From Gemmatimonadaceae bacterium (GTDB lineage: Bacteria; Gemmatimonadota; Gemmatimonadetes; Gemmatimonadales; Gemmatimonadaceae), in the NCBI GenBank assembly GCA_030647905.1, contig JAUSJA010000026.1, positions 496,001-560,000 on the forward strand: DNA of 64,000 nt, read 5' to 3'. This document shows, piece after piece, positions 27,948-38,173 of the stretch. Position numbers and translations under genes: made by a program. The notes beneath the pieces were generated by a model. That model had not been told where the DNA came from, ran no database searches, and was given only the letters and a program-made list of their open reading frames with translations. The stretch's first letter is position 1, and each line of letters begins with the position of its first letter.

Positions 27948-29148
27948 GTCCGAAGATCTCCTTTGCCTTCATGACCCCTTCGATGAGCGCGTCGAGGTCG
28001 GTGCGGTCGTTGTAGATGTAGAACGAAGCACGGGCTGTCGAGCTCACGTCGAGACGCCGCATGAGCGGCTGCGTGCAGTGGTGGCCGGCGCGTATGCAGA
28101 CGCCGTCTCCATCGAGAATCGTCGCGAGGTCGTGGGGATGCACGTCGCTGAGGGTGAAGCTGATGACCCCGCTCCGCAGCGATGGCACGGGTCCGTATAT
28201 CGTCACGCCGTCGATGGCGGAGAGCCGCGCGTACGCTTCGGCTACGAGCTCGCGCTCGTGCTTCAGCACCTCGTCCATGCCGATCGCGTCGAGATAATCG
28301 GCGGCGGCGGCGAGGCCAACGGCGCCAGCGGCGTTCGGCGTCCCCGCCTCGAACTTGTGCGGCAGGACATTCCACGTCGTCGTCTCGTCGTAGACGAACT
28401 CGATCATGTCGCCGCCCATCTGGTACGGCGGCATCGCCTCGAGCAGGTCGCGCCGGCCGATCAAACCGCCGATACCCATCGGCCCGCACATCTTGTGGCC
28501 GCTGAAGGCGTAGAAGTCCACGCCCAGCTCGTCGAATCCGACGCGCATATGGGGAACCGCCTGGGCTCCATCGCATACGACGATCGCCGATGTCCGCTCC
28601 CGGGCCATCCGGACGATCTCGGCGACCGGATTGATGGTGCCAAGCGCGTTCGACACGTGGTTGAACGCGAGGATCTTCGTCTTCGGCGACAGCAGGCCGG
28701 CGAGACAGTCGAGGTCGAGCTGCCCGTCCGGCGTCAGCTCGCAGACCTTGAACGCCGCCCCCTTCTCGATGGCGAGCTGCTGCCACGGGACGAAGTTGGA
28801 GTGGTGCTCGAGTGCGGTGACGACGATCTCGTCGCCGCGCGAGACATTCTGGCGTCCCCACGACGACGCGACGAGGTTGAGCGCCTCGGTGGTGCCGCGT
28901 GTGAACACGAGGCAGTCAGGGTCGCCAAGGCCGAGGAACGTCGCCATCCGGCTGCGGGCGTGATCGTAGCAATCGGTGGCGGCGACCGAGAGCGCGTATG
29001 CGCCGCGGTGAGGATTGGCGTAGCTCGTCTCGTAGAAATCGCGAATCGCATCGAGGACGACAGTGGGCTTCTGTGCGGTGGCTGCGGAATCCAGGTAGTG
29101 GAGATCCGGGTTGGATGCGAGCAGCGGGAAATCGGCTCGTCGGCTCAT
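27934..29148 (-). CDS. sufS: Cysteine desulfurase SufS
   Basis: A 404-aa PLP enzyme that takes sulfur from cysteine for Fe-S assembly. The PLP lysine is in FYAFSGHKMCGPMGIGG and the catalytic cysteine in VCIRAGHHCTQPLM, the short-loop SufS form. YLDSAATAQKP near the N-terminus and TRGTTEALNLVA are classic class V aminotransferase stretches. The ATG at 29148 gives the normal length; the frame is open to 29256. It is divergent from sufBCD, with a 207-nt shared promoter region. Confidence 0.95.
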   Translation of the reverse strand: MSRRADFPLLASNPDLHYLDSAATAQKPTVVLDAIRDFYETSYANPHRGAYALSVAATDCYDHARSRMATFLGLGDPDCLVFTRGTTEALNLVASSWGRQNVSRGDEIVVTALEHHSNFVPWQQLAIEKGAAFKVCELTPDGQLDLDCLAGLLSPKTKILAFNHVSNALGTINPVAEIVRMARERTSAIVVCDGAQAVPHMRVGFDELGVDFYAFSGHKMCGPMGIGGLIGRRDLLEAMPPYQMGGDMIEFVYDETTTWNVLPHKFEAGTPNAAGAVGLAAAADYLDAIGMDEVLKHERELVAEAYARLSAIDGVTIYGPVPSLRSGVISFTLSDVHPHDLATILDGDGVCIRAGHHCTQPLMRRLDVSSTARASFYIYNDRTDLDALIEGVMKAKEIFGHAAV

Positions 29149-29284
29149 CGGGTTTTCTCCGCGTGCGATGCGTGTTCGGGGACGGGATGCAGAGCGCGAA
29201 AAGGCCCTCGCCGCACGGCGTGCGACCGTGCTTAAACGACTGTCTGGCAACGACATACGCCATGTTTGCCTAACGCCGGTTCGC

Positions 29285-29313
29285 TTGACTATCCCGACAA
29301 GTTTACTTAGGAT
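29285..29313 (+). promoter_or_regulatory. Sigma-70-type promoter of the sufBCD operon
   Basis: TTGACT (29285-29290), a 17-nt spacer and TAGGAT (29308-29313) lie upstream of the sufB ATG, which has AAGGAG 6 nt before it. The spacing is optimal and the site is in the sufS-sufB divergent gap. Confidence 0.6.
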
Positions 29314-29355
29314 TCAATCTACGTCACGAAGTGCCGTAACGCCAAGGAGTTAGGG

Positions 29356-30792
<1,437 letters not shown>

Positions 30793-30795
30793 AAG

Positions 30796-30812
30796 GGCCC
30801 GGTCACCGGGCC
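30796..30812 (+). terminator. Hairpin in the sufB-sufC gap
   Basis: GGCCCGGTCACCGGGCC can form a 6-bp GC stem just after the sufB stop. No T-run follows, so attenuation or mRNA processing is more likely than full termination. Confidence 0.35.
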
Positions 30813-30842
30813 GTCGAATAATTCAACCAGAAAGACATACAA

Positions 30843-31592
30843 GTGCTTGAAATCAAGAACCTGCACGCCGCCATCGGCGAGAAGGAAATACTGAAGGGAA
30901 TAGATCTCACTGTCAACGCGGGCGAGATCCACGCAGTGATGGGTCCCAATGGCTCTGGCAAGAGCACGCTGGCGCAGGTGCTTGCGGGACACCCCGGTTA
31001 CGAGGTCACTGAAGGCGAAGTGCTGTACGACGGACGCAACCTGCTGGAGATGGACCCCGAGGTGCGCGCCCAGGAAGGGATCTTCCTCGCGTTCCAGTAT
31101 CCGATCGAGATTCCCGGCGTCACCAACGCCTACTTCCTGCGCTCGGCGTACAACGAGATCCGCAAGGCGAAGGGGATGACTGAACTCGATCCGCTCGAGT
31201 TTCTCGATCTGATGGACGAAAAGACGAAGCTCATGGACATAGATCCGGCGATGATGAATCGCTCGGTCAACACGGGATTCTCCGGTGGTGAGAAAAAGCG
31301 GAACGAGATCCTGCAGATGGCGGTGCTCGAGCCGCGTCTGGCGATTCTCGACGAGACGGATTCCGGGCTCGACATTGACGCGCTCAAGGTCGTAGCGAAT
31401 GGTGTGAATGCCCTTCGACGCCCTGACAATGCGACGATCGTCGTCACGCACTACCAGCGGCTGCTGAACTACATCGTTCCCGACTTCGTTCACGTTCTCG
31501 CGAACGGCCGGATCGTGATGTCGGGTGGCAAGGAACTGGCGTTCGAGCTCGAGGAGAAAGGATACGACTGGATTCCCGGTGCAGCCGCGTGA
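30843..31592 (+). CDS. sufC: Fe-S cluster assembly ATPase SufC
   Basis: A 249-aa ABC-type ATPase that drives SufBD remodelling. Walker A is MGPNGSGKSTLAQVL, the signature is TGFSGGEKKRNEILQM, and Walker B is LAILDETDSGLDIDAL, where Glu-Thr replaces the usual Glu-Pro as in SufC. The H-loop is in IVVTHYQRLL. The start is GTG at 30843. The stop overlaps the GTG start of sufD (GTGA). Confidence 0.97.
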   Translation: MLEIKNLHAAIGEKEILKGIDLTVNAGEIHAVMGPNGSGKSTLAQVLAGHPGYEVTEGEVLYDGRNLLEMDPEVRAQEGIFLAFQYPIEIPGVTNAYFLRSAYNEIRKAKGMTELDPLEFLDLMDEKTKLMDIDPAMMNRSVNTGFSGGEKKRNEILQMAVLEPRLAILDETDSGLDIDALKVVANGVNALRRPDNATIVVTHYQRLLNYIVPDFVHVLANGRIVMSGGKELAFELEEKGYDWIPGAAA

Positions 31593-32854
31593 GTGAAGCG
31601 GTGATGCAGGCGGCGCCGCCTTGCGAGCCCGGGTGGCTGCGCGACTTTCGGCGTTCCGCGATGGCCCAGTTCGAGTCGAAGGGATTCCCGACGATGAAGG
31701 ACGAGGACTGGCATTTCACCAGCGTCGCTCCGATTGCGGAGAGAACGTTCGGCGTCGCGCACCCGGGAGCCCCGGTTTCCGCGGACGTCCTGAAGCGGTT
31801 TGCGCATGGGCAAGACTGGCACACGTTCGTCTTCGTGAACGGCTGGCTGGAAAGCAGCGCGGACAGCCTGCCTTCGGGAGTGACCGTCGGCGGTCTCGCC
31901 GACGCAATCGAGAACAGCGCCGAGCTCGTCGAGCGTCATCTTGGTAAGCTTGCGACAGCGGAATCGGGTGCGTTCACCGCGCTCAACGCAGCGCGGGCGA
32001 CCGATGGCGCGGTGATCCGCATTGCCGCCGACGCGGTCGTGGACAAGCCGATCCACCTGCTGTTCATCTCCGATTCCGGCGCCGAGGGCGCGGCGGTGCA
32101 CACCCGCAATCTCGTTTTTGCGGAGCGACATTCGCAGTGCACGCTCATCGAGAGCTACGTGAGCGTCGGCGGGGACAGCTACTTCACCAACGCGGTGACC
32201 GAGGTCTACGTCGCCGACGGGGCGCGGCTCGGCCACTACAAGCTGCAGACCGAGAGCCGCAACGCGTTCCACGTCGGGACGGTGCAGGTGCATCAGTCAC
32301 GCGACAGCCGCTACGAGTCGTTCTCGTTCGCGACCGGCGCGAAGTTGTCGCGCACAAACGTGTACACCACTCTTGCCGGAGACGCGGCAGAGGCGGTGCT
32401 CAACGGGCTGTACATGGTGGACGGCTCGCAGCACGTGGATCACCAGACGCGCATCGAGCACGTCGCGCCGAACTGCCCGAGCCACGAGCTCTACAAGGGC
32501 ATTCTCGACGGCAACTCGCACGGTGTGTTCAACGGGAAGGTGTACGTACATCCCGAGGCGCAGAAAACCGACGGAAAGCAGACCAACAACAACCTGCTGC
32601 TGTCGGATGCAGCGCGGATTGATACCAAGCCGCAGCTCGAGATATTCGCCGATGACGTGAAGTGCACGCACGGCGCTACGGTGGGGCGCCTGGATGACAC
32701 GGCGCTGTTCTACATGCGGAGCCGCGGGATCGAGCCGGCGCAGGCGAAACGGCTGCTTACCTACGCGTTCGCTGCTGATGTTCTGGAGAAGATCGAGCTG
32801 GAGCCGCTCAGGGAATCACTCGAGGCGCAGGTCCTCGAGCGATTCACTGGCTGA
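31589..32854 (+). CDS. sufD: Fe-S cluster assembly protein SufD
   Basis: A 421-aa SufBD-core protein, third part of the SufBC2D scaffold. Typical segments are KDEDWHFTSVAPI near the N-terminus, VDHQTRIEHVAPNCPSHELY, GVFNGKVYVHPEAQKTDGKQ and LFYMRSRGIEPAQAKRLLTY. The GTG start overlaps sufC. The gene is complete. A diverged copy of its last 45 or so codons lies at 41730-41876, with two blocks of perfect identity (31 and 25 nt), suggesting that DNA was inserted at this gene's 3' end. Confidence 0.96.
   Translation: MSEAVMQAAPPCEPGWLRDFRRSAMAQFESKGFPTMKDEDWHFTSVAPIAERTFGVAHPGAPVSADVLKRFAHGQDWHTFVFVNGWLESSADSLPSGVTVGGLADAIENSAELVERHLGKLATAESGAFTALNAARATDGAVIRIAADAVVDKPIHLLFISDSGAEGAAVHTRNLVFAERHSQCTLIESYVSVGGDSYFTNAVTEVYVADGARLGHYKLQTESRNAFHVGTVQVHQSRDSRYESFSFATGAKLSRTNVYTTLAGDAAEAVLNGLYMVDGSQHVDHQTRIEHVAPNCPSHELYKGILDGNSHGVFNGKVYVHPEAQKTDGKQTNNNLLLSDAARIDTKPQLEIFADDVKCTHGATVGRLDDTALFYMRSRGIEPAQAKRLLTYAFAADVLEKIELEPLRESLEAQVLERFTG
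32766..32796. repeat. Left copy of a 31-bp direct repeat inside the sufD 3' end
   Basis: This 31-bp block is identical to 41788-41818. A second identical block is 32822-32846 (25 bp), repeated at 41844-41868. Both pairs are colinear in homologous coding sequence, so the repeat is a partial sufD duplication rather than a simple short repeat. Confidence 0.9.
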
Positions 32855-32880
32855 ACTGCAGAACTGCTGAACTGCAGAAC
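32852..32880. repeat. Short tandem repeat after sufD
   Basis: TGAACTGCAGAAC occurs twice, at 32852-32864 and 32868-32880, separated by TGC. The first copy contains the sufD stop codon. It sits between sufD and the large inverted repeat. Confidence 0.8.
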
Positions 32881-32891
32881 TACGTAAGTTA

Positions 32892-33010
32892 GAACTACCC
32901 GGCGACCGGCTGATGGCTCAAGACTGCGCGGTGGGCTTTGGGCTTGGCTGCGAGGTTGGCCCAAAGCCCACTGCGCCTCACCAAGCCCACCGCCGGTCGC
33001 CGGGTAGTTC
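32892..33010. repeat. 119-bp inverted-repeat element downstream of sufD
   Basis: The outer arms 32892-32910 and 32992-33010 are perfect 19-bp inverted complements (beginning GAACTACCCGGCG). Inside them GTGGGCTTTGGGC and GCCCAAAGCCCAC form a second inverted pair, and the intervening sequence is imperfectly complementary. The whole unit can fold into one long hairpin. It lies between convergent genes, so it may be a bidirectional terminator, a REP/MITE-like element or an island-end structure. Confidence 0.85.
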
Positions 33011-33022
33011 CATCGTTGTTCT

Positions 33023-34651
33023 TCAGGTGCCGCCCGCAAGCGTAACACCAGCCCAAGCAGTGCCTGCGGATCGATCGCCCGTCGGCCGGAATCCCGAACC
33101 ATTTCCTCTGGGCGTGAGCTGCTCGTATCGTCCCGCGATCCAGAAAGCTGCGGCGCTGGAGCTCTGCCATCTGATCGCGCCCGAAAATGCCTGCGACATC
33201 GAGCCCGACGTCTCGATCGCCAACTCCGGAGCGAAGAACCTCTTGTAGATATCTCCGCGGGAGAGCGGCGAAGGAACCGAGCCGTTCACGGAGTAACCCG
33301 CGATTGCGTAGCCGCCAATCACGAGCATCCGCGGTGACAACAGTCGGCCGAGCTCGATCAATGCGGACGGCGTCACTCCATCGACCGTCGTGCTGACCTT
33401 AGCGATCGCATCGGTTCGCACTCTGTGTTCGGTCTCAACGCCCAGACCAAATGCTCCCGTCCACCTGCTTGCGCCGGGAGGAATGCGGATCTCTCCGTGC
33501 GCCCGTGCCGATCTCTCCTCCGCATCGAAGCCTTTGCGCGGCGGAAGTACCTGCTCGGCGTGCCCTGTTAACGACGTCAGAACGGCGTCAGCGGTTACCA
33601 GAGCGCGGCCATGTATCACGGGAAGTTGCAGCGCGATGCCACCGCTTCCGCTCGTCGTTGCCCAGAGATCTGTCGCGGGATTGTCCTGGTTCTGGCTCGT
33701 CAGTCGCTGGCGGAAATGTCCTCCGCCTCCGTACGCAACCCATCGGAACGCGCCACTCCGTCCTCCCAGGCTGACCTGACCTGACCGCGACTCATCCAGC
33801 ATTCTTCGCGAATAGAACAGATCGGTCTCTCTCGGCAGAATTTCCCGGTAGCCTTCCAGTGCGTAGAGCACCCCTTGCTGCGCATACTCGAAGAGGCTGA
33901 TCGACTCCTTTCCTCCATTCCAGTTTCCCACAAGTCCTGCCTGTAATCGATCATCATTGAAGGAGCGAACGACCCCAACCCCGACGCCTGACTGCACGGT
34001 CCGATTGCGTCGCGCAAACGGCGAAGAGATTGTTGCAGTGTTGCGTGTATCGTAACCGAGCGAAAGCCCGAGCCCCCAGTTTCCCAGTCGCCATCCGCCC
34101 GCGCCTTCGAGTCGGGCACGGCTCTGGCGAACGGCCGACGTTGAAGAATCGGTGACGACGAATGGGCTCGACCCGTACGGATCGTTCACGTCGCTTCGGG
34201 TGCCGGGATTCTTGATGTTGCGGTTGAAGATCGTCCGGCCGATCAATGCGCCTCTCTTCTCGACCGGCTGCCATCCCATGCCGGAGATCTGCGTGAGCCG
34301 CGTCGCAGCCGGATCGAGCGGACGCCGATACGTGCCATCCTGCGTCGAGCGCGCCGCAGCGATGTCGCCTCGCTTGTCGCTCACGTCCCACGGGAGTGCG
34401 GCGGGATTGGCGGCACTCCAGAATAGTCCGACCTTGGGCGCAGGCATGAGCAGCGACGGCAATGCAACAGACGCGCTTGGTAACTTCCTCGGCAGATCTC
34501 CCTGCGGTGTCAGCGGGCTCCACGTTTCGAGCCACTGAGGAAGATCACGTCCTGATGCGACGCTGAGTGATTGCGCATCGGCAACTGAGACCGGCAACGC
34601 CGCTGTTACGATCGAGCCGAGGACGATCAAACCATGAGCTCTCAGCGCCAT
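33023..34651 (-). CDS. Outer-membrane beta-barrel protein, DUF6850-like
   Basis: A 542-aa exported protein with leader VLGSIVTAALPVSVADA. Most of the sequence is alternating strands with aromatic girdles (GGWRLGNWGLGLSLGYDT, RWVAYGGGGHFRQRL, AAAFWIAGRYEQLTP) and a glycine-rich end. It resembles Bacteroidota barrels annotated DUF6850 that sit beside TonB receptors and DUF4876 lipoproteins, and both partners occur here. That link is from memory of gene neighbourhoods, not a search. The start overlaps the end of the TonB receptor gene by 10 nt, so the two are co-translated. The partner substrate is unknown. Confidence 0.7.
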   Translation of the reverse strand: MALRAHGLIVLGSIVTAALPVSVADAQSLSVASGRDLPQWLETWSPLTPQGDLPRKLPSASVALPSLLMPAPKVGLFWSAANPAALPWDVSDKRGDIAAARSTQDGTYRRPLDPAATRLTQISGMGWQPVEKRGALIGRTIFNRNIKNPGTRSDVNDPYGSSPFVVTDSSTSAVRQSRARLEGAGGWRLGNWGLGLSLGYDTRNTATISSPFARRNRTVQSGVGVGVVRSFNDDRLQAGLVGNWNGGKESISLFEYAQQGVLYALEGYREILPRETDLFYSRRMLDESRSGQVSLGGRSGAFRWVAYGGGGHFRQRLTSQNQDNPATDLWATTSGSGGIALQLPVIHGRALVTADAVLTSLTGHAEQVLPPRKGFDAEERSARAHGEIRIPPGASRWTGAFGLGVETEHRVRTDAIAKVSTTVDGVTPSALIELGRLLSPRMLVIGGYAIAGYSVNGSVPSPLSRGDIYKRFFAPELAIETSGSMSQAFSGAIRWQSSSAAAFWIAGRYEQLTPRGNGSGFRPTGDRSAGTAWAGVTLAGGT

Positions 34652-37524
34652 GCGAAAAGCGCCTCCAACGGCATCGTGACCTCGAGCCCGAATCGTGTTG
34701 ACTGATAGAAGTTCGGCGCTCTTCCGCCGCCTCCGAATCTGCCGATCTTGTCGAACGCATTGAAGGCGTAGAACGACAGCCGACCATCGAGGGGAAGCGT
34801 CTTCGCCGCCTGAAAACTGAACAGCCAGTCGCTCGCGCCATTCTGTCCCGCAGCGATTACGTTGCGACGTGGAATACGGATCGTGAAAAATTCAGGGCGG
34901 TTCTTTTCTGTCTCGGGGACAGGCACGAGCGAGCCACCGCGTGTCACGTAACCGACGAACGAAAGGGTGTCCGTGCGGCCGATGTTCTGTTTCCTGTCGC
35001 GGAGCGTGTGTTGAATCGTGCCGGTCAAGGCGAGGCCAACCGCGGGCTGGTGATGTATGACTCGCGTGGCCAGCAGGAGGCGTTGACCCGTACGAGCGAT
35101 CGGATCGTAGTAGGGCGAACGTGGCTGATTCTGCGCGATCTGGAATTCGTCGAAGTTGCCCGCGAACTCGAGCCCATCCTTATCGAGACGACTTTTCACG
35201 AGCGCGCTCTGGAATTCGACTCGCGTCCGGATTGGCGTTATCTCCGGAAGGCCTGCCGTCAACTCGAACCCGCTGCTGGTCTGGTCCAGGTTGTTGGCGC
35301 GGCGGTCTATGAGTACGGGCACCGAATCCACCGAGCTCGCGGGCTCGACAATGACGGGAGGCTTTCCCGAGCCGGGAGCGGTGTTGGTCAGAGTAAAGTG
35401 CTCGCGCAGAAGAAACGTCGGCTCGGCCCTGATTCCAACTCCTCCAGTGAGCTTCTCCCGGAAGGCGACGAAGCTGAGATTTCCGCCGCGGCCGAATCGC
35501 ATCTCCAGTCCGGCTTCGGCCTTGTCGGCAATGGAGTAATGCAGGTCAGGATTGCCGGGGTCGAATGTGGACGTGGTCAGAACAGCCAGCCGCTCCGCCG
35601 GATTGTTGGCGAAGAAGTTCACGTTGATGACGTCGTAGTACTGAAGTGCAGGATACAGATCATCGAGCGACGGGAGTTTCGCCACACGCCCGGCACCAGC
35701 GCGCAACCGCAACCACGGGCGCGGCGCAAGCTCCGCATTGAGGCGTGGCTGGATTACACCGTCACGCGAGCCCGGTGCCCAGGTGCCTCCCTGGTGCAGC
35801 ACGTCGGCACGAACTCCGCCTTGGATGTTGAGGAGCATTCCACTGGCGAAGGAGCGCGAAAGCCGGTCGTCGAGATAGAAGGCGCTAGTCGCGAGAGCCG
35901 GAATCTCAGCGTATGTGCGCGGGCGCGCGAACCCGCGCGCGCCATTGAACTGATCCTGGGGTGGAAACTCGATGTCAAACTGATATCCCGCGCCCGAGTT
36001 CACTTCACGGCGCAGTTCGCCGCCGAGGCGAATGTCGTGTGAGAAACCGAGCATGTCACGGGGACTGCTCAGCTCAGCGCGTGTATAGAACATTTGCGGC
36101 TTGCCGTCCACGTTCACGCGCGCGTTGTAGATGCCCGCCACGTAACGTCCAATCTCGCGGCCCGGTGTGGTTCTATTGGTCACCGGTGTCGTGGACCGCA
36201 GCTTGTTCTGCCGCGAGAATGATTCCTGGCGTCCGGCATCGAATGCCCCCGTGAGCTCAAGGCGAGAGCGCTGGCCTATACGGAGCCGTGCGCGCTCAGA
36301 GATGCGGAGCCCGGAATCTCGAGATCTTGACTCCATACCCGGGAGTGCTGCCTGCTCCGGCCGCTGATCGAGCAACTGGAAGAAATCGGCGCGCGTATCG
36401 AGAACGAGCCGGGCATCGAGCGGGCTGCCGTCGAGCACTGACTCACCGGTTCTCTGCCCGAAAATGGCACGATGGGCGAGTTGGCTGGAAAAGTGCGTTG
36501 CTTGGTCGTCGCGGGTGCCGCTGGGCACCCGTGTACGTGCCAGATCTGCTGTCACGCTGCCGGTCTGGTGTGGGCCCAGCCGTGTTCCCCCGACGATGCT
36601 TGCTTCGGTGGTTTGCGCATCCGCGCGGAGCGATGCTTCGGGAGGAATTACGCCTGCCCTTGTGTCGATGATGATCGCGCCCTGGGTGAGATCACCGAAT
36701 CTCGCGGACGGAATTCCGCGGATAACCTCGACACGCTCGATGGTCGTCGCCGGAATTCTGCGAAGGTCGATGCCACCGCCCGCCGAGCTGCTGAAGCCGA
36801 GCTCCGCACGTGAGCCGAGTGACTGCAGGTTGGCGTTGTTGGACAGGGGAACGCCGTCGAGGATGATCAGGGTTCCAAACGCGGCGAGCTGCTGGGCAGA
36901 GCGATCGGAGGAGCCGGGGTCGCCGCCGGAAATGGGCACAGCCCGAAGCGATATCTGCTGGACGTTGTCGAGGCCGGGCGCCTGGAGAGGTACGCCGGGA
37001 AGAAGCTCGAGAATTCCGGAGAGGCTTGCGGCTGTCTGGTTCTTGATCGCTTCCTGCTCTATGACGCTTGCTGTGCCGAGCTCTCCGCGCGCGCGGCTGG
37101 CCGGATCGGCCGTCACGGTGATGCCGGTAAGCTCCAGCGCGTGCTTCGCCATCGCGATGTTCCGCCGGAGCTCACCAGTCGCGGGAACGACGATGTTAAT
37201 GCGCGTAGGTGCATAGCCGATGCGTTGCGCACGGAGAACCTGAGGTCCGGCGGGAGCGCGCCCTATGCGAAAAGAGCCCGTGCTGTCTGTCGTAGCGCCC
37301 ACACGGGTTCCTTCGAGTGTGACGCTTACCCCGACGAGTGGACGGCTGGTGCTCGCTTCGGTGACCTGGCCGGTGATGTGTGCTTCACCGGCCGCTCCTC
37401 CCTGCGCGAAGGCTCTCGAGGAAATCGAGGTCATCGAGCCAATGAGCGTGGCGCCGAGAACCACATACTCAAGCCGTCGTGCGATCGTGAACTTGTCAGT
37501 CTTCATATGCTGCATCTTCTCCAT
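34642..37524 (-). CDS. TonB-dependent receptor of the island locus
   Basis: A 960-aa outer-membrane receptor. A leader (LGATLIGSMTSISSRAFA) precedes a carboxypeptidase-regulatory domain (about 45-130; ITGQVTEASTSRPLVGVSV, GSFRIGRAPAGPQVLRAQ). The plug follows (about 140-270; SLSGILELLPGVPLQAPG, IERVEVIRGIPSARFGDL), then a barrel ending GLEVTMPLEALFAWR. I chose the ATG at 37524 because GAGAG lies 6 nt upstream. ATGs at 37515 and 37506 also fit, and the frame is open to 37590. It overlaps the barrel gene downstream and follows a thioredoxin-like gene. Confidence 0.85.
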   Translation of the reverse strand: MEKMQHMKTDKFTIARRLEYVVLGATLIGSMTSISSRAFAQGGAAGEAHITGQVTEASTSRPLVGVSVTLEGTRVGATTDSTGSFRIGRAPAGPQVLRAQRIGYAPTRINIVVPATGELRRNIAMAKHALELTGITVTADPASRARGELGTASVIEQEAIKNQTAASLSGILELLPGVPLQAPGLDNVQQISLRAVPISGGDPGSSDRSAQQLAAFGTLIILDGVPLSNNANLQSLGSRAELGFSSSAGGGIDLRRIPATTIERVEVIRGIPSARFGDLTQGAIIIDTRAGVIPPEASLRADAQTTEASIVGGTRLGPHQTGSVTADLARTRVPSGTRDDQATHFSSQLAHRAIFGQRTGESVLDGSPLDARLVLDTRADFFQLLDQRPEQAALPGMESRSRDSGLRISERARLRIGQRSRLELTGAFDAGRQESFSRQNKLRSTTPVTNRTTPGREIGRYVAGIYNARVNVDGKPQMFYTRAELSSPRDMLGFSHDIRLGGELRREVNSGAGYQFDIEFPPQDQFNGARGFARPRTYAEIPALATSAFYLDDRLSRSFASGMLLNIQGGVRADVLHQGGTWAPGSRDGVIQPRLNAELAPRPWLRLRAGAGRVAKLPSLDDLYPALQYYDVINVNFFANNPAERLAVLTTSTFDPGNPDLHYSIADKAEAGLEMRFGRGGNLSFVAFREKLTGGVGIRAEPTFLLREHFTLTNTAPGSGKPPVIVEPASSVDSVPVLIDRRANNLDQTSSGFELTAGLPEITPIRTRVEFQSALVKSRLDKDGLEFAGNFDEFQIAQNQPRSPYYDPIARTGQRLLLATRVIHHQPAVGLALTGTIQHTLRDRKQNIGRTDTLSFVGYVTRGGSLVPVPETEKNRPEFFTIRIPRRNVIAAGQNGASDWLFSFQAAKTLPLDGRLSFYAFNAFDKIGRFGGGGRAPNFYQSTRFGLEVTMPLEALFAWR

Positions 37525-37564
37525 CACGGACTCTCGCGAATATGCACGCAGGTAGTGCGGTATG

Positions 37565-38032
37565 TCAGCCCGTTGATCGAGCTGGAACACGTGCCGTTGG
37601 CGACATGGCCTGCTTTTCGGTCGCCGCCGGAGGAGCAGGCGGCCGCAGCGCTTCGTTGACGACTGAATCTTCTACGGCCACTAACTCGATGACTCCGCTT
37701 CTCGAGTAGAGAATTCGTCCTTCGGAATTCAGAATCAACGTTTGCGGTACGACTGCTGCGCGCGAAAGGCGTACCAGTTTGCGTTCGGGAAAGACGAGCA
37801 ACGGAAACGGGAACTTTCCCCTTTTCTGAAATCGCTTTGCTTCCGGAAGAGAGTCCGGAGTGAGACCGAGCACCGTTATTCTGCTCCGAGGCTGTGAGTT
37901 GAGTCGCGCTGCGATTCTGCGCCAGGAAGGAATGGTCCTGCGGCAGTACGGGCAGGCCAGTCGGTGAATCTGATTCTTCGCATTGTCTTTCCTGTGGTGT
38001 GTGCCGGCAGCCGAGGGGAAATCGGACTGCAT
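37565..38032 (-). CDS. Thioredoxin-like protein with CPYC motif, possibly N-terminally truncated
   Basis: A 155-aa frame containing a redox motif, RLACPYCRRTIPSW, near residue 27. A thioredoxin/TlpA-like core follows (ITVLGLTPDSL, FPLLVFPERKLVRL, and the cis-proline loop AVVPQTLILNSEGRILYSRSG). In TlpA-type proteins about 60-100 residues with a leader precede the CxxC; here only 26 atypical residues do, and no signal peptide is visible. The 5' end may be lost or frameshifted. It lies 40 nt upstream of the TonB receptor gene, divergent from the cysteine-rich peptide. A role in disulfide chemistry of that peptide is a tempting inference. Confidence 0.6.
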   Translation of the reverse strand: MQSDFPSAAGTHHRKDNAKNQIHRLACPYCRRTIPSWRRIAARLNSQPRSRITVLGLTPDSLPEAKRFQKRGKFPFPLLVFPERKLVRLSRAAVVPQTLILNSEGRILYSRSGVIELVAVEDSVVNEALRPPAPPAATEKQAMSPTARVPARSTG

Positions 38033-38070
38033 TGGTGAATGCGTTCACAGGAGATGACGGAAGATGGTTA

Positions 38071-38095
38071 CCACGTGGGGATGTAACCCACATCC
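38071..38095. promoter_or_regulatory. Palindromes in the island's divergent promoter region
   Basis: CCACGTGG (38071-38078) is a perfect palindrome. It is followed at once by GGATGT-aaccc-ACATCC (38079-38095). Both lie between the thioredoxin-like start and the peptide start and could bind a shared regulator. Confidence 0.35.
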
Positions 38096-38173
38096 GTCAA
38101 CAAGGCAGAGGGAGAGACGTGCTCTTTCCTCATGAGCGGCTCGACCGCTCGTCCATTCTTCATGGAGAGAAAA

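Noticed and set aside
27946-29235. A 429-codon open frame on the plus strand opposite sufS
   Set aside because: It is a shadow of a strongly coding GC-rich gene in the opposite frame; it has no recognisable domain and an Arg/Val/His-rich composition.
32913-33248. A 111-codon plus-strand frame beginning inside the inverted repeat
   Set aside because: It runs through the palindrome and then antisense to the barrel gene; low-complexity content and no ribosome site.
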